A stretch of DNA of 64,000 nt from Gracilaria domingensis (taxonomy: Eukaryota > Rhodophyta > Florideophyceae > Gracilariales > Gracilariaceae): NCBI GenBank assembly GCA_022539475.1, contig VCMS01000098.1, forward strand, positions 1 to 64,000, given 5' to 3'. Positions 32,429-42,939 of this stretch are shown here, in pieces. Position 1 is the stretch's first letter. The number at the start of each line of letters is the position of its first letter. The position numbers were made by a program, and so were the translations under genes. The notes under the pieces are model-generated. The model searched no databases and was not told the origin of the DNA. It saw only the letters and a program-made list of their open reading frames with translations.

Positions 32429-33105
32429 AGAAGAGAGCAACGCAGCACGAAGGTGATGGGAGGTTAAATAAACGCCTGTACATTCTCACCGATTATCTTT
32501 CAGTCGTCGAACTAGGCTCTCAATCTATTTTGAGCTAAATTATTGAGTGAATGAACCCAATACTCGTGTACTGAGTACTTTAAGAGGATACAAATTTGTT
32601 TTCGTCTACAAAAGAATTTTATGCCACGACCACTTGTGCCAGTTCAATTAATCAATCTGGATTCGTTCAGAAAAAGATTAACGTTAGGAGCGTGGAAATT
32701 CGCAAATAGAATGTGATGTTTTCAATTTGAAGGCTTAGAGTGTTACACAAGTGGGACATACTGCCGAGGAACGGCTTCGTGTATCCTAGAACGTATTGTA
32801 ACTAAAGAAACATTTTCCGAGTAAGGAGACATTTCGGATGTTACAAAATGATGTTAAGGAAGGTAAAGACCGGGTGCTATTGGGATGCAGGCCCACTATG
32901 AGACCCGCCATGCCCAACAGTTTGCTCCAAGGAAGGGGTGTGAACTGTTCCCCAAGAAGGGTCAAGCATTAATCGGTAGCATATCCTCCCAACTGTTCTG
33001 CCATACAAGCAAAGGCTTTTTGACTGCTCTCTGGTACATAAGTTCACGTGTTGAGACCAGCTTTGCCTTACAAAGCAGTATCTGGTTCTATTCTTTCAAC
33101 TCTGT
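32429..33105. promoter_or_regulatory. Shared upstream region of the head-to-head paralogues
   Basis: About 680 bp separates the two divergent starts. No gene is visible. It should hold both promoters and, if present, a missed first exon of either gene. Confidence 0.4.
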
Positions 33106-34183
33106 ATGAAACCAGTATTCCTCTTGAGGGAGATTTCAAGACTTGTAGATTCTTTATTGAGAGGAACATGTTGCGGATTCTCAACTCAAAGATGCGATTA
33201 TCATCGTCGTCGACTTGAAAGCCATCTGTTCGAAGGCATGAACAATTTTCGGGTTTCGAAGAGAGTGAGGACCCTAGCTTGGGGGAAAAAGTTTTATGCG
33301 ATAGCTGAGGGAGAAAATGACCGAATATTGGAAACTGATCACTCAAAGTACCGAAGTAACTTCGAAACCGCGAAGTTTGTCGGAGTAGTTATCCACTGGT
33401 GAGTTTCTTTTTCCGTCATTATATACAACTGCATAGCAAATACTAACGAAAACTCCTTTCCTACGTAGTATCTTTGAGAAACGTATGGTGAACTCTGTGT
33501 TTCATTTGTCTAATTTATGGTTTGGCGATGAGCGTCGAGCGAAATTGCTTCTCTCTCAAGGTAAGTCGTCAGCACTCTCTGTTCGGGAATCCAAGGAACG
33601 CATCAGCGTTACCCAGGTGATTGTCAGAAGAAAAGAAGGACGAAGAAAAACGTTTCGAAGTGCCAATGTCATCCAAAATTCTACTTCCGTTGCGGATGGA
33701 AGCGTTCTGATCGGCAGGTCAAGTGCAAACCTGCTGAAATTGAGCTACCTTCCAGAACTTCAGTACTCCAAACAGTGTGCTGTTCGGTCAAAGAGCACTG
33801 AAAGGGATGATGAAGGATTCACGGACCAAATTGCAGCAGGTGTGTTCAGAAGAATGGGCAATCATCGACGACAAAAAAGATTTAAACAGCTGGTCCAGGA
33901 CTCGCACCTGAGTCGAATTTCAAGTGATTATTGCCGTGCGCTTTTTCATTCGGGTTCGGAAATAGAAGATCGAAAGTTCTTTCCACTGGTCCTACAGTTA
34001 AGTTACTCTGAAGAGAACGAAGGGCAATATGCAAAGATGTTTTTTGATCAAATTCTTTCTTCAAGATTGGCCTGCCACCTGATGCATATGTTTCCTTACG
34101 TCGGACTTTCAGCAATGGGAGACAGCGAACGCATAGTGCTCGTAATCCTGTTCAGTACTCGCATGTTTAATGTCAAGAATTGA
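33106..34183 (+). CDS. Protein with two probable CAP/SCP-like domains, inverted paralogue 2
   Basis: Two exons, 33106-33398 and 33469-34183, encode 335 residues. The 70-nt intron has a GTGAGT donor and a perfect TACTAAC branch point at 33441-33447, and splits the protein at the same place as in the divergent neighbour. Matching segments include FEGMNNFRVSKRVRTLAWGK, NFETAKFVGVVIH, LWFGDERRAKLLLSQG and the second-domain block HLSRISSDYCRAL, FPYVGLSAMGD, LVILFSTRMFN. Overall identity with the neighbour is low (about a quarter to a third by eye), so the duplication is old. No signal peptide is seen from this ATG. Function unknown beyond the tentative CAP fold. Confidence 0.6.
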
Positions 34184-34616
34184 TCTACCGCCGTTGCAAG
34201 TTTGATTGGAAAGCAGCCGAAGACGTTCTGGGCCTTCCTAAGGAAAGAAAGCTCTATCTGCGCCTTAGTAAGGCTTTGCTTCAGTGCCGTAATAAAACTT
34301 TGATGTCCATGAAAGAGCGCCATTATCGTCTGCGTTAGAAGTCTGCTTTGGCGTGGATTGGAAGGAAAGCGGGAATTCTTTGTGAAAGCACAAATACTCG
34401 ATAGGGATTGTATACATTCGGAATACCAAAGAGAACTGGATTCGGCGAGAAGCATATCAGGAGTACTACCGTCGGTGCGTCCCTTCCGCCAAGGCAAGAC
34501 GCAGCGCTCAGTTTTCATAGACAGGATCTACTGTGCACGTAGAGTCAGAATCGGAGCGCGCTTCTCCGCTCAGAGCTGAGACTTGCGTCGTCATGTTGTT
34601 ATTTTTGGACAAGTCT

Positions 34617-35036
34617 TCAGCTGTTTCTTAGGAATAGACTGGTCTTGATAGACTGAACTTCAGGCGATTTCAGGGTGCAGTCGTGTATTGTACGCTTTTT
34701 CTTCTGTTCTGGATGTCTCTTCTGTCGCTCAATGAACTTTTGAGCGTGCGACTGGACTTGTGCAGCAGACTTTGTCCCCATCTCAATCGATATGCGCCTC
34801 CATCTCCTTCCATACTTCTCCAGCCCCAATAAGAACCTAACATGGTCTTCTATACTCCATGCTTTAGACCTTCCACGCAAGTCAGAACGTTTGAGCGGAA
34901 CAATTGTGAAGCCATCTGCAACGCGCCCCAAAAAGACGCGGCGCCTACGCTTTCTTTGCTTCGAAATTTGCGATGTAGTCGGCACCAACACAAGCAAGGA
35001 ACCATTGCTGTCAAGCAGCCCGTTGCGGGAGTTCAT
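34617..35036 (-). CDS. SHAQKYF-class single-repeat MYB protein
   Basis: A 139-residue frame from the ATG at 35036 holds one MYB/SANT repeat (WSIEDHVRFLLGLEKYGRRW, then RRISIEMGTKSAAQVQSHAQKFI). The SHAQKF(I) motif in the third helix defines the R1/2 (CCA1/LHY/REVEILLE-like) class of DNA-binding regulators. It is flanked by basic stretches (KQRKRRRRVFLG before, RQKRHPEQKKKR after) suited to nuclear import. This MYB part may be the last exon of a longer gene, because a long open frame continues upstream on the same strand and overlaps its beginning. Target genes are unknown. Confidence 0.75.
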   Translation of the reverse strand: MNSRNGLLDSNGSLLVLVPTTSQISKQRKRRRRVFLGRVADGFTIVPLKRSDLRGRSKAWSIEDHVRFLLGLEKYGRRWRRISIEMGTKSAAQVQSHAQKFIERQKRHPEQKKKRTIHDCTLKSPEVQSIKTSLFLRNS

Positions 35037-36090
35037 GCTTGTCACTGGTACGCATGTTCCGTGGAGATGACATGAATTGTTTGCAACCCTCCCAGACAAG
35101 CCAGAGCAGTCTTTTGTGCGTTGGAGCTCCGCAGATCTGAGAACCGTACTCGCTATAGATGAGATGGTCTATGACAAAGATGTTTCGCTCAAACATGGCC
35201 TCCAGATCGAAGAGGCATGCTTCTTGTTTGGGATGCCTCTCGTCGCAATTATTGCCTCCCAGTTCGGAAAGCAGACCTTTTCGCCCTTCGAAATTTGCAT
35301 TCAAATCAAGAACACCTCTTACCTTCACACGGCCAGAATGTATATCAGATTCCAAAGAGCCATAAGAGTTCCTCATGGAGCATAATTCTTTGGCTCCGTG
35401 CACTGCGCCACCATGGGATCCACGGCTGTCAACAAAACTTATGGAATTGCCATGTTTGTTCTCCATCCGTTGAGAAGCTTCATGTGTCTGACCTAGCATT
35501 CGACCAGCTGCTTCAGGTCGATGAGTGAACTCTTGCAGAGCATAATAGAAAACGCATGGGGGATCTGGGGAATCAACACGATTTACAAACAACGCATTCT
35601 CCTCTTCGTCTGCAGCTCTACCGTGAGATGATGTGAGTGCGTACCAATTTGTTCTTGGTGGGCAGATACACGACTGCTGGTTAAGTTCTTGAATCAAGTG
35701 TGGGCTCCTGAGAAAACTTTCATCAGAGCTAGGTGAAGGGACAAGCTCAGAGTATGGCTTGGAAGTTTGTGTATCTGCAGACGAAGTCTGAGAAGCACAG
35801 AGATTGGAATTCTTTGAGTGTCTTGACGGTAGTCGGTTTCGTATAGCCGGCTCGGTGACCATGGTTGAAAATCGGTCGCTGCAGAACGAGCTTGCCGAGG
35901 GGACCTGCGGCCTCGATCTGCTCTCAGTCAAAAGGATAGAAGACACCGAAGGTACCGACGGTAGCCATTCTATTTTGCTTATCTTCGATTGAGTACAATC
36001 GTTTGTTCCAAAAGTTGATTTTGAGAGCAATTCCGCAGGAGGAGTGCAAGCACACTGTCCCTGTGTACACGGATGACCATGGCAACTCAT
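35011..36090 (-). CDS. Upstream open frame, likely N-terminal exon of the MYB gene
   Basis: About 359 codons from ATG (MSCHGHPCTQGQCACTPPAE). The sequence is low in complexity, Ser/Pro/Gln-rich, with no recognised domain. It has acidic and Asn/Gln patches of the kind found in transcription factors. Its last residues overlap the first codons of the MYB frame in another register, so an intron somewhere in 35011-35160 probably joins the two. I could not fix its ends. Alternatively it is a separate gene. Confidence 0.45.
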   Translation of the reverse strand: MSCHGHPCTQGQCACTPPAELLSKSTFGTNDCTQSKISKIEWLPSVPSVSSILLTESRSRPQVPSASSFCSDRFSTMVTEPAIRNRLPSRHSKNSNLCASQTSSADTQTSKPYSELVPSPSSDESFLRSPHLIQELNQQSCICPPRTNWYALTSSHGRAADEEENALFVNRVDSPDPPCVFYYALQEFTHRPEAAGRMLGQTHEASQRMENKHGNSISFVDSRGSHGGAVHGAKELCSMRNSYGSLESDIHSGRVKVRGVLDLNANFEGRKGLLSELGGNNCDERHPKQEACLFDLEAMFERNIFVIDHLIYSEYGSQICGAPTHKRLLWLVWEGCKQFMSSPRNMRTSDKHELPQRAA

Positions 36091-37315
36091 GTTGAAGAAC
36101 AAGGAAAGACAGAAGAGAACAGGGAGCTGAGAAGCGCTACAGTCAGATCTTCAATGCAGTGCGTTCGCTGGAGGAAGGAAAAATGGATTGCGCAACACGA
36201 TTTGAGACGTTCCCCATGCATCTTTATACTTTGGAAGCACCATCAACTCGTCACAAGATTTTGCAACCCATATCACCACAAGCAGTGCGGTAATGGATGT
36301 CGAACACAAAACGTTGTTCCGTTCCTTTTTCTGCTCTTGTCTTGAACCGAAATGCACATTACAAACAACATCCCTACGATATCTAATCTTCTGTGTGCTG
36401 GGCGTTACGAAGTAATCAAATGAAAATTTCGTTATGAAACCTTTTGTATCATCATGGTTCGGTGAGTTCACTACTTACCGCAGTCCCAGTTGTCCCATGC
36501 GGATACATGGTGAACTCTGCAGTCCTGTGCAACTTGGATCGCTTCTAGGCTCTGGGTTCTTGACTATCTAAAGTATTTACAGCTTAAGGCGAATGAAGTC
36601 TTCAGATGATTTCAAAATGTTAGAAGCACACCGGGGTTCCATTGAACGTTCGAAGGAGACAGATGCCACGACGGTTACGATGCAGAAACGAATGACCAGT
36701 CCAAAACGAAGATCATTTAAATATACTGCCATGCAACACTCTTCACTTTCAAAAAGAAAAGGGAGAAGACGGTTCTTTTTCTTTCTCTCGGCGCAGCAAT
36801 ATCCATCTCACGGAACATCAGCATCTCGCAGAACGTCACAATTGGAGGGAAACTGCGGTAAGAGCAACACGAGGCCCTACTTTGCAGAGGCTGAGGACAA
36901 AACGGCGTTATCATGCCGAGTGGTCGTGAAACCCCTGAAACTTCTCTGATGGAAATTTGGGAGCGGTCCTTTCTAAAGCATAAAAAAGAGTGAAGTAGAC
37001 AAGCGGTCGTGGCATGCGCCGTCCCGAAACTATTGGAGCGGCTTTTGAAGTGCGGTTTCTTTTGAATTGCAGTAGAAACCGCGAGGCGATGGTTTTGCAC
37101 GCCGCTAGTAGTGAACAGGCGGTCTTCATTGTTGGCTAAGTGAAGTGAATCGCAGTTTTCAATCTCCAATTGAAGAGAAGATCTTTCCATATCAGTTGAC
37201 TTTCAATCAAATAACTTCGTCACAATTCTTGAGTGCTGCATCACGACAAACAAAATGGGCAAGCCCTACTCTATCACTGGCATCTCTGCGTTCATTGTAA
37301 GCATAGCCATCGAGA
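36091..37315. other. 1.2-kb intergenic region
   Basis: No supported gene. A plus-strand frame at 36593-36949 and its antisense are low-complexity and lack a domain. Confidence 0.35.
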
Positions 37316-37771
37316 TCAAGTACTTCCACTTCCTGTGGCTAATTCGCGATAGATGACCAGGGCTTGTTCCAAAAGACGCTCTCGAATACGTCTCACCTCT
37401 TCAACGATTGGAAGAATAAGTTGTTCGTCTTCAGAAGCTTTCCTGAGTCTATCGCGCATTTCTGCAATGTCCCCAGGGCCCGAAAGCCATGCACACGGAT
37501 CTGAAGCCGGAAGTTCAGAAGTAGAGCTCATACGATTGTGAGCTTCTAGTCTTCTCTTGGCAAGATTAAGGTTGCCCTCCATAACATATTTGCGGGCTTC
37601 AAGCGCATCTCTTTCTTCCTGTAGGATAGAAAAAATTCTTCTTCGCATTGCAGATGTTGTGTTACGGTACCCATCTTCAGCGACGATGAGGAGTTCTTCC
37701 GTCTCACCGTGTGCGATCGGTTGTTCCTCAGTATCCTCCTGTTTGGTACCAGACGCATTGCGATGACTCAT
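37316..37771 (-). CDS. Small helical protein of unknown function
   Basis: 151 residues from ATG, intronless. After a polar N-terminus (MSHRNASGTKQEDTEEQPIA), two helical segments are predicted by eye from heptad-like spacing: MRRRIFSILQEERDALEARK and MRDRLRKASEDEQLILPIVE followed by VRRIRERLLEQALVIYRELA. They are joined by a SDPCAWLSGPGD turn. No signal or membrane segment is seen. A coiled-coil adaptor is plausible. Its start is divergent from the uS7 gene, 342 bp away. Confidence 0.65.
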   Translation of the reverse strand: MSHRNASGTKQEDTEEQPIAHGETEELLIVAEDGYRNTTSAMRRRIFSILQEERDALEARKYVMEGNLNLAKRRLEAHNRMSSTSELPASDPCAWLSGPGDIAEMRDRLRKASEDEQLILPIVEEVRRIRERLLEQALVIYRELATGSGST

Positions 37772-38113
37772 ATGTGATTCAGAGAAGCTTCGCTTGATGC
37801 TTCTGGATGGATATTACGGATGGGTTAGCGTTTTTGCGCGCTGCAACTTTTTGAGCCTCCAAGACATGTTTGTTTATTTCAAGGGTATCGTATATTTAAA
37901 GAAATAGTGTCTCTAGACTAGCTTACAAGATTCTAAATAAACCCAATGGGCAGCAGCCCAAACCCTTTCTGAGGTGTTGATCTCTGTGAACAAAAGCCTT
38001 GATCACAAGCTGGGAATCCAGACCTACCCTTGTAAACAGTTTTCTTTCCTGGGCTTTGACGCGATCGCATACGTACAGGGATATTTGCTATTAGGAGGAT
38101 TCTGTCGAGAGAC
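37772..38113. promoter_or_regulatory. Divergent promoter region
   Basis: The 342 bp between the starts of the small helical protein and uS7 hold no gene and should contain both promoters. No certain TATA box. Confidence 0.4.
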
Positions 38114-38615
38114 ATGGCGCTCCATCTCTCCGATCCAATCGTGCACAAACTCGTTCGAGTGATCATGAAAGATGGCAAAAAGCATGCCGCCTTACGGATT
38201 GTGGATGATGCGTTTCACATTCTTCGCACGCAACAAAATGTTGGCTCTCCCGTTGCTCTTTTGCATCGAGCTGTAACTAATGCGGCTCCCGTGGTTGAAA
38301 CGAGGCGGTACAAGGCTGGCGGTAGAGCTTTGCAGGTCCCGATGCCATGCGGTCCAAAGCGGTCTCAGAGTCTTGCCATGCGTTTTATAAGGTAAGTCAT
38401 GCCGCTATCTTGGGATAATGGGGTCTCATTGATGCTGACGAAAAATTCCTCTCAACAGGGACGCGTTTCGAGAAAGAAAGGAACATGGAGGTGGACTCAA
38501 ACTGGCAAACGAGCTTGCTGCGCTTGACAAAAGAGAAGGGGGTGCTTTTGCTCGCAGAGAAGAGATGCACAAGAGAGCCGAGGCTAATCGCGCCTTTGCA
38601 CATTTCATGAAGTAA
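38114..38615 (+). CDS. Mitochondrial ribosomal protein uS7
   Basis: Two exons, 38114-38391 and 38459-38615, encode 144 residues of bacterial-type uS7. It shows the signature DPIVHKLVRVIMKDGKKHAA, then VGSPVALLHRAVTNAAPVVE, RRYKAGGRALQVPMPCGPKR, and a C-terminal FRERKEHGGGLKLANEL. uS7 nucleates assembly of the small-subunit head and contacts the decoding region. Red-algal plastids usually encode their own rps7, so a nuclear bacterial-type copy is most likely mitochondrial. No cleavable presequence is visible; the N-terminus itself may target. The 67-nt intron has a GTAAGT donor. Confidence 0.85.
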
Positions 38616-41086
38616 TCTTTCCACATCTGACCCACTTGACCATCGCCTCTGCCTGCAGTTCTTATCCACCGTCAAAGAGCTACGCTCTCTTAAAGTATCT
38701 ATGGCATATGTCATTGTATCCTCTGCACCTAGCGTTACCTGGGTCTACTGTCTCCTAAACATTGTGTGTTTGCTGTATGGTCGGGATACGAATACAAGAG
38801 GGTGGAAGCCTAATCTTATATATCTTCATTGTCGCATCCTGGGCTTCGTGAGATCCGCGATTGAGCAACTCATTTCGTGCTTCGGAAATGTATGTGTTTA
38901 TCTTTCTTTTTGTAACTGAAGAACTAAATCCATATGGAAGTTTTAGAACAGGTTTCTCTTCACCGCAGGGCCTCTTGACCTCCTGTCCTAATGCAAATAG
39001 CCAACGTAAGCACACCCGAAAACCCTAGGATCATTCTGTTCTAAGTATATATTTGTTGAGATGAATTCCGTTATAAGGGGCACGGCGATGCCTCTATACA
39101 CGTCAAGGAGGAAAGTTACCTTATGTCGTACCTATACTGTTCTGCTCCAATGAATTCTCGTAATGTTGCACTATGAGAAAGAAGTCTCACCCTTTACTTT
39201 GGAGCTCATGTTCTGGTACCCAAACTTTCGGAGTTTTAGAGATGACTATGTACGATTCCTTCGTAGGATTCGATCTTCGCTTGGGCGTCCAGTTTCTCTG
39301 AGATCCGTTTCGTACTCACCACTTCGATATATTCACAGAAACTTCTTCCTCAACGCGGTCATGGCTACTCCGTTTGTACCTTCTAACGAGATGCACGTTG
39401 ATGTTCTTCACGGCTTCCTGTCTTCTACGTTGGTTTCCGGTCTGAATGTCTCTCTGTGGTTCTTGACTTTCTCGGCGGTCTCCGTTTCTTGCACGCCTTT
39501 GAATCAGCAATTGCGGATCACTCGATGAGTATCGCTCTTGGTTTCTGTGAATGTTTCTTCGACGCCTTCGTCCAGTGAGCTCAGGATTTACGACCCGAAC
39601 AGGTCGGCGCTGCAAGTCTTGTAAACGGCGAGATAAGCTGTCTCGTGGACGCCTTCTACGGCGAAGACGACGTCTTTTTATCTGTCTCCAAAACGGACAG
39701 CAACAAGGAGTTTCTCTATCGTTCTCCGATCTGCATCGATGTCGCCTGTATACCAGACCACCTCTCGCTGCTCTCTCCGACATTGATGAATGCCTAGAGC
39801 CTTGCTTCGAATATGACTTCCCTTCCTTGCAAGCTTTCGGTATTGCAGTTCAGTAGTAACAAGAGGTTAGCCCGTTGACATCACAGAACCGTGTTGACTT
39901 GATTTGGTTTTGCAGGTGTCCGAGTTCTGGTTGATGAACAACGCATTCTCTTGTTCTGAAATTTCAGGGACAGTTCCGTATTACAGGAACCTGATACTAC
40001 AAATCTGGTGGAAGATAAAGCTTTGTTCTCTTGGCACATGGTTACCTGACACAACTTGTTAACGATCGGATTGTAGCCGTAAGTGAAGCATAATAGGAAC
40101 GTGTTTTCCCATCAAGTTCGCGGAAGTCATTAGGAGCTGCACGTAGTAACGTACACAGATTGCGAAGGTGCTTCTTCAAAGCGCAGTCTTTGCCGGTGCT
40201 ACCTCGTTTCGTCAAGCTCACAGAATAACTCGTCCTCTTAAGTACTTGGTTCCCCTATTCCTGTATTCGAGGTCTAACGTGCCAGAGCCTGAGAAATGAG
40301 AGCGGGTCTTAAGCGATGTCCGGTGTAAGGAGCTTTTCTTGGCTTGGTCCTATGTCCTCGATGATGATGATCAATGGTCATTCTGACTTTGTTTGGAGCG
40401 TAGCGGGTGGGCCTTGACGACACGTCAAGCCGATGCCCTGCTCTCACCTTGCACATACCACATACCGAAGGTACCAGATGTACGTCATGATGAAGTCAGT
40501 TTTCAGGACGAAATGCCCATGGCCTTATTAACGTTTCGCGTTTGGCCCTCTCCTACTAGAGTGCTGGGCGCGTACAGTGCCATATCAAACTGGGAATGGC
40601 TACGGAACTCCCCAGGCTGCCCATAATATGATTCCTCATCGAGGATTTGCTACGAGTTGTGAGAACTATAACGTATCTTGGTCCCCGTTGTCTGCAGATC
40701 TTCCGTGTTTGCTGCAATGGGCACTGTTGCGAAATCAAGAACTTAACGTACGCGTTACGTCTTACTTGGACGTGAGTACTGCTGTGGAATCAAGAAACCT
40801 AACCTTGGTGTTATGTCTTACTTGCGTGTAAGATGAAAAGCTATTCGAAACATACCCATGAGCCCAAAGGACGGGCTGCGCAGTCGAAACAGTAGTACAA
40901 CAGCATATCGAATAGAATCCGTTGTCATTGAGGAATATGTGCCCAGCTCTACTTCGAAGAACAGATGTGTGAAAAAGATTGCTGTTCATCAACATATTCC
41001 CAGTACCTCTTCCTCACGCTTTCAGTTATCGGCAGTGGTCTTTCCCCTTCTTCCAGATTGAGGCTGACCGAAGACGGTATCCCAGT
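38616..41086. other. 2.5-kb intergenic region
   Basis: No gene can be supported. An imperfect 55-bp tandem duplication begins at 40733 and 40788 (both copies contain AATCAAGAA, then a TCTTACTTG block). An Arg-rich antisense frame at 39316-39783 is judged spurious. Confidence 0.4.
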
Positions 41087-42625
41087 ATGCGTCTAATGCA
41101 TTGCTTCAGTTTACTGTTGATTCTAAATGCGGTTCTTCTCACATATTTAGCGAACGCACAGTTCGTTCCGATATTCGCGGACAAAAGTGTTTCCAGTGGT
41201 CTTGATGCCACTAGGAAGAGACGCAAGAAGTATGGAGGTCCGACGATTGTCGACCTCGACAGAGACGGTCACCCTGATATGATTTTCTGTCACCATGATG
41301 ACAATACAGCCGATTTGTACTTCAACAAAGGGAATGGTGTATTTCGAAAAGCAGTTTGGAACCAATGGTATGACACACACGGTATTGTCGCTGGTCCTAT
41401 TTCACCTTTCACCAAATCAATGCTCTTCACAATGTCCATTGGTGGAAGCCGCGGCAAAAAACCAGCGAGACCAATTTCGTTTATGGTGGATCCTAAGCGG
41501 ACAATCAAAGACGTATCAAACAGTGCTGGCCTGAATAAGATTGCAGGCCGAGGTCGAACAGCTCTGTTCATGAATCTGTCTGGCAAGAAAGGTCATGCAG
41601 CGTTTCCGGACTTGTTGTACATGAACGCTCCATTTCAACACAATAGAGAATCATCAGTAGCGTTTGCGTACGAGAATGTTGACGGCAAGTACAAACCTCG
41701 GAAGGTTAAGGGCTTAACCAAGAATAGGAATTGGTATGGAATGGCTACGGATATTGACGGCGACCTCACCATGGAAGTTATTACTTTTTGGGGTAAAATT
41801 ACCGTTTGGAAGCTGACTTCCCCGTTCACATTCACGGATGTTAGCGGTTGGATGTTGCCAGAAGGAATGCCTCGTGAGGGTGTTGTTTCAATTGCAGAAT
41901 TAGACTTCGATAACGACGGTGATTTTGATTTGTATGTCGCACGAACAAAGTCTGGAGATCTTCGTTGGACTCCTGGAGACGATATAGAGGATTTCCTGCT
42001 GGAGAACCGCAATGGAAAGTATGTTGATGTTTCGAGAAAGGCGAAGTTGCCGCGCAATACCATGTCGCGAGGTGTAACCGTGGCGGATTTTAACAATGAC
42101 GGTTACATCGATATCTTTGTGACTCAATACGAGGAGAAAGATATCTTTCTTCTCAATCGTGGTGACGGTACGTTCCGTACTGTCCGAGGTCCAATTTCAC
42201 GTCCTGGAAACGTAAAAGGGGATAATGCCGTCGCCGTAGATTATAATTTGGATGGATTTGTCGACATTGTCTCAAGCCAGGGGGATCAACATGAGAAGAA
42301 ATGGGGTGGGCAGTACAGACTCTTTCAAAATACCATACATCAAGCCCAGGACAAGAGATTCATTTCTGTTAGAGTTGGTAACGCCAAAGATGAGAGTGCT
42401 ACACCACTTCATGCTGTCGTCTCCGTGAAAGCTGGGGCTCTGAAGATGATAAGGCGTGTTGGGTCTCCTGGAGCCACTGTGTCTCGCTCGTACATTGAGA
42501 CTGTGCACTTCGGTCTTGGAAACGAGCAGAAAGTCGAATGGATAACAGTCCAGTATACAAGTGGTTACAAGCAGACAATTCACAATCGCAGAGCAGGGGA
42601 TACTGTTGCAGTTGGACAGTTCTAG
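41087..42625 (+). CDS. Secreted FG-GAP/VCBS protein with ASPIC/UnbV domain
   Basis: 512 residues, intronless, from the ATG at 41087. This start is chosen because it opens a clear signal peptide (MRLMHCFSLLLILNAVLLTY followed by LANAQF); an upstream in-frame extension is less natural. The body has several FG-GAP repeats with calcium-binding loops: DLDRDGHPD, DFDNDGDFD, DFNNDGYID and DYNLDGFVD, each in a D-x-[DN]-x-[DN]-G-x-x-D frame. The C-terminus (about residues 430-510) has the ASPIC/UnbV pattern, including VSVKAGALKMIRRVGSPGA, then HFGLGNEQKVEWITVQY. Such proteins form a calcium-stabilised beta-propeller, as in CRTAC1-like proteins, and act in the extracellular matrix or adhesion. The partner is unknown. 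Confidence 0.87.
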   Translation: MRLMHCFSLLLILNAVLLTYLANAQFVPIFADKSVSSGLDATRKRRKKYGGPTIVDLDRDGHPDMIFCHHDDNTADLYFNKGNGVFRKAVWNQWYDTHGIVAGPISPFTKSMLFTMSIGGSRGKKPARPISFMVDPKRTIKDVSNSAGLNKIAGRGRTALFMNLSGKKGHAAFPDLLYMNAPFQHNRESSVAFAYENVDGKYKPRKVKGLTKNRNWYGMATDIDGDLTMEVITFWGKITVWKLTSPFTFTDVSGWMLPEGMPREGVVSIAELDFDNDGDFDLYVARTKSGDLRWTPGDDIEDFLLENRNGKYVDVSRKAKLPRNTMSRGVTVADFNNDGYIDIFVTQYEEKDIFLLNRGDGTFRTVRGPISRPGNVKGDNAVAVDYNLDGFVDIVSSQGDQHEKKWGGQYRLFQNTIHQAQDKRFISVRVGNAKDESATPLHAVVSVKAGALKMIRRVGSPGATVSRSYIETVHFGLGNEQKVEWITVQYTSGYKQTIHNRRAGDTVAVGQF

Positions 42626-42939
42626 AGAAAACAAGAGCGGTGACTTAAGTCCTGCAACTCATGTAAGCATGGACTCACTGTTGCAAGGCCTTTCATCTTT
42701 TCCTTCAGGGCATTTTGAAAGGCATATAGTGTTATTTTACTCGGTACCCAATACTGTCTCTCGTCCAGGGGGGTTCACTGAGAGAAATATCGCTCATCAC
42801 TTTGCGAGCAATTGTTCTGTGCGAAGCACAAAGTGAGGGCTAAGAGCTTAGCCGTAGCATTCATCTTCGCCATAGACACCATGGGCTTTTGAGAACAAAC
42901 TGCGACCTTCTGCTTGTGCTGTGTTCATAAGTCAAGACC
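42626..42939. other. Convergent 3' region
   Basis: About 310 bp between the 3' ends of two convergent genes. No coding signal. It should contain both polyadenylation regions. Confidence 0.4.

Noticed and set aside
39316-39783. Arg-rich 155-residue minus-strand frame resembling an SR-type protein
   Set aside because: Low complexity, no start context or domain, and a competing plus-strand frame covers the same DNA; the Arg codons look like a by-product of composition.
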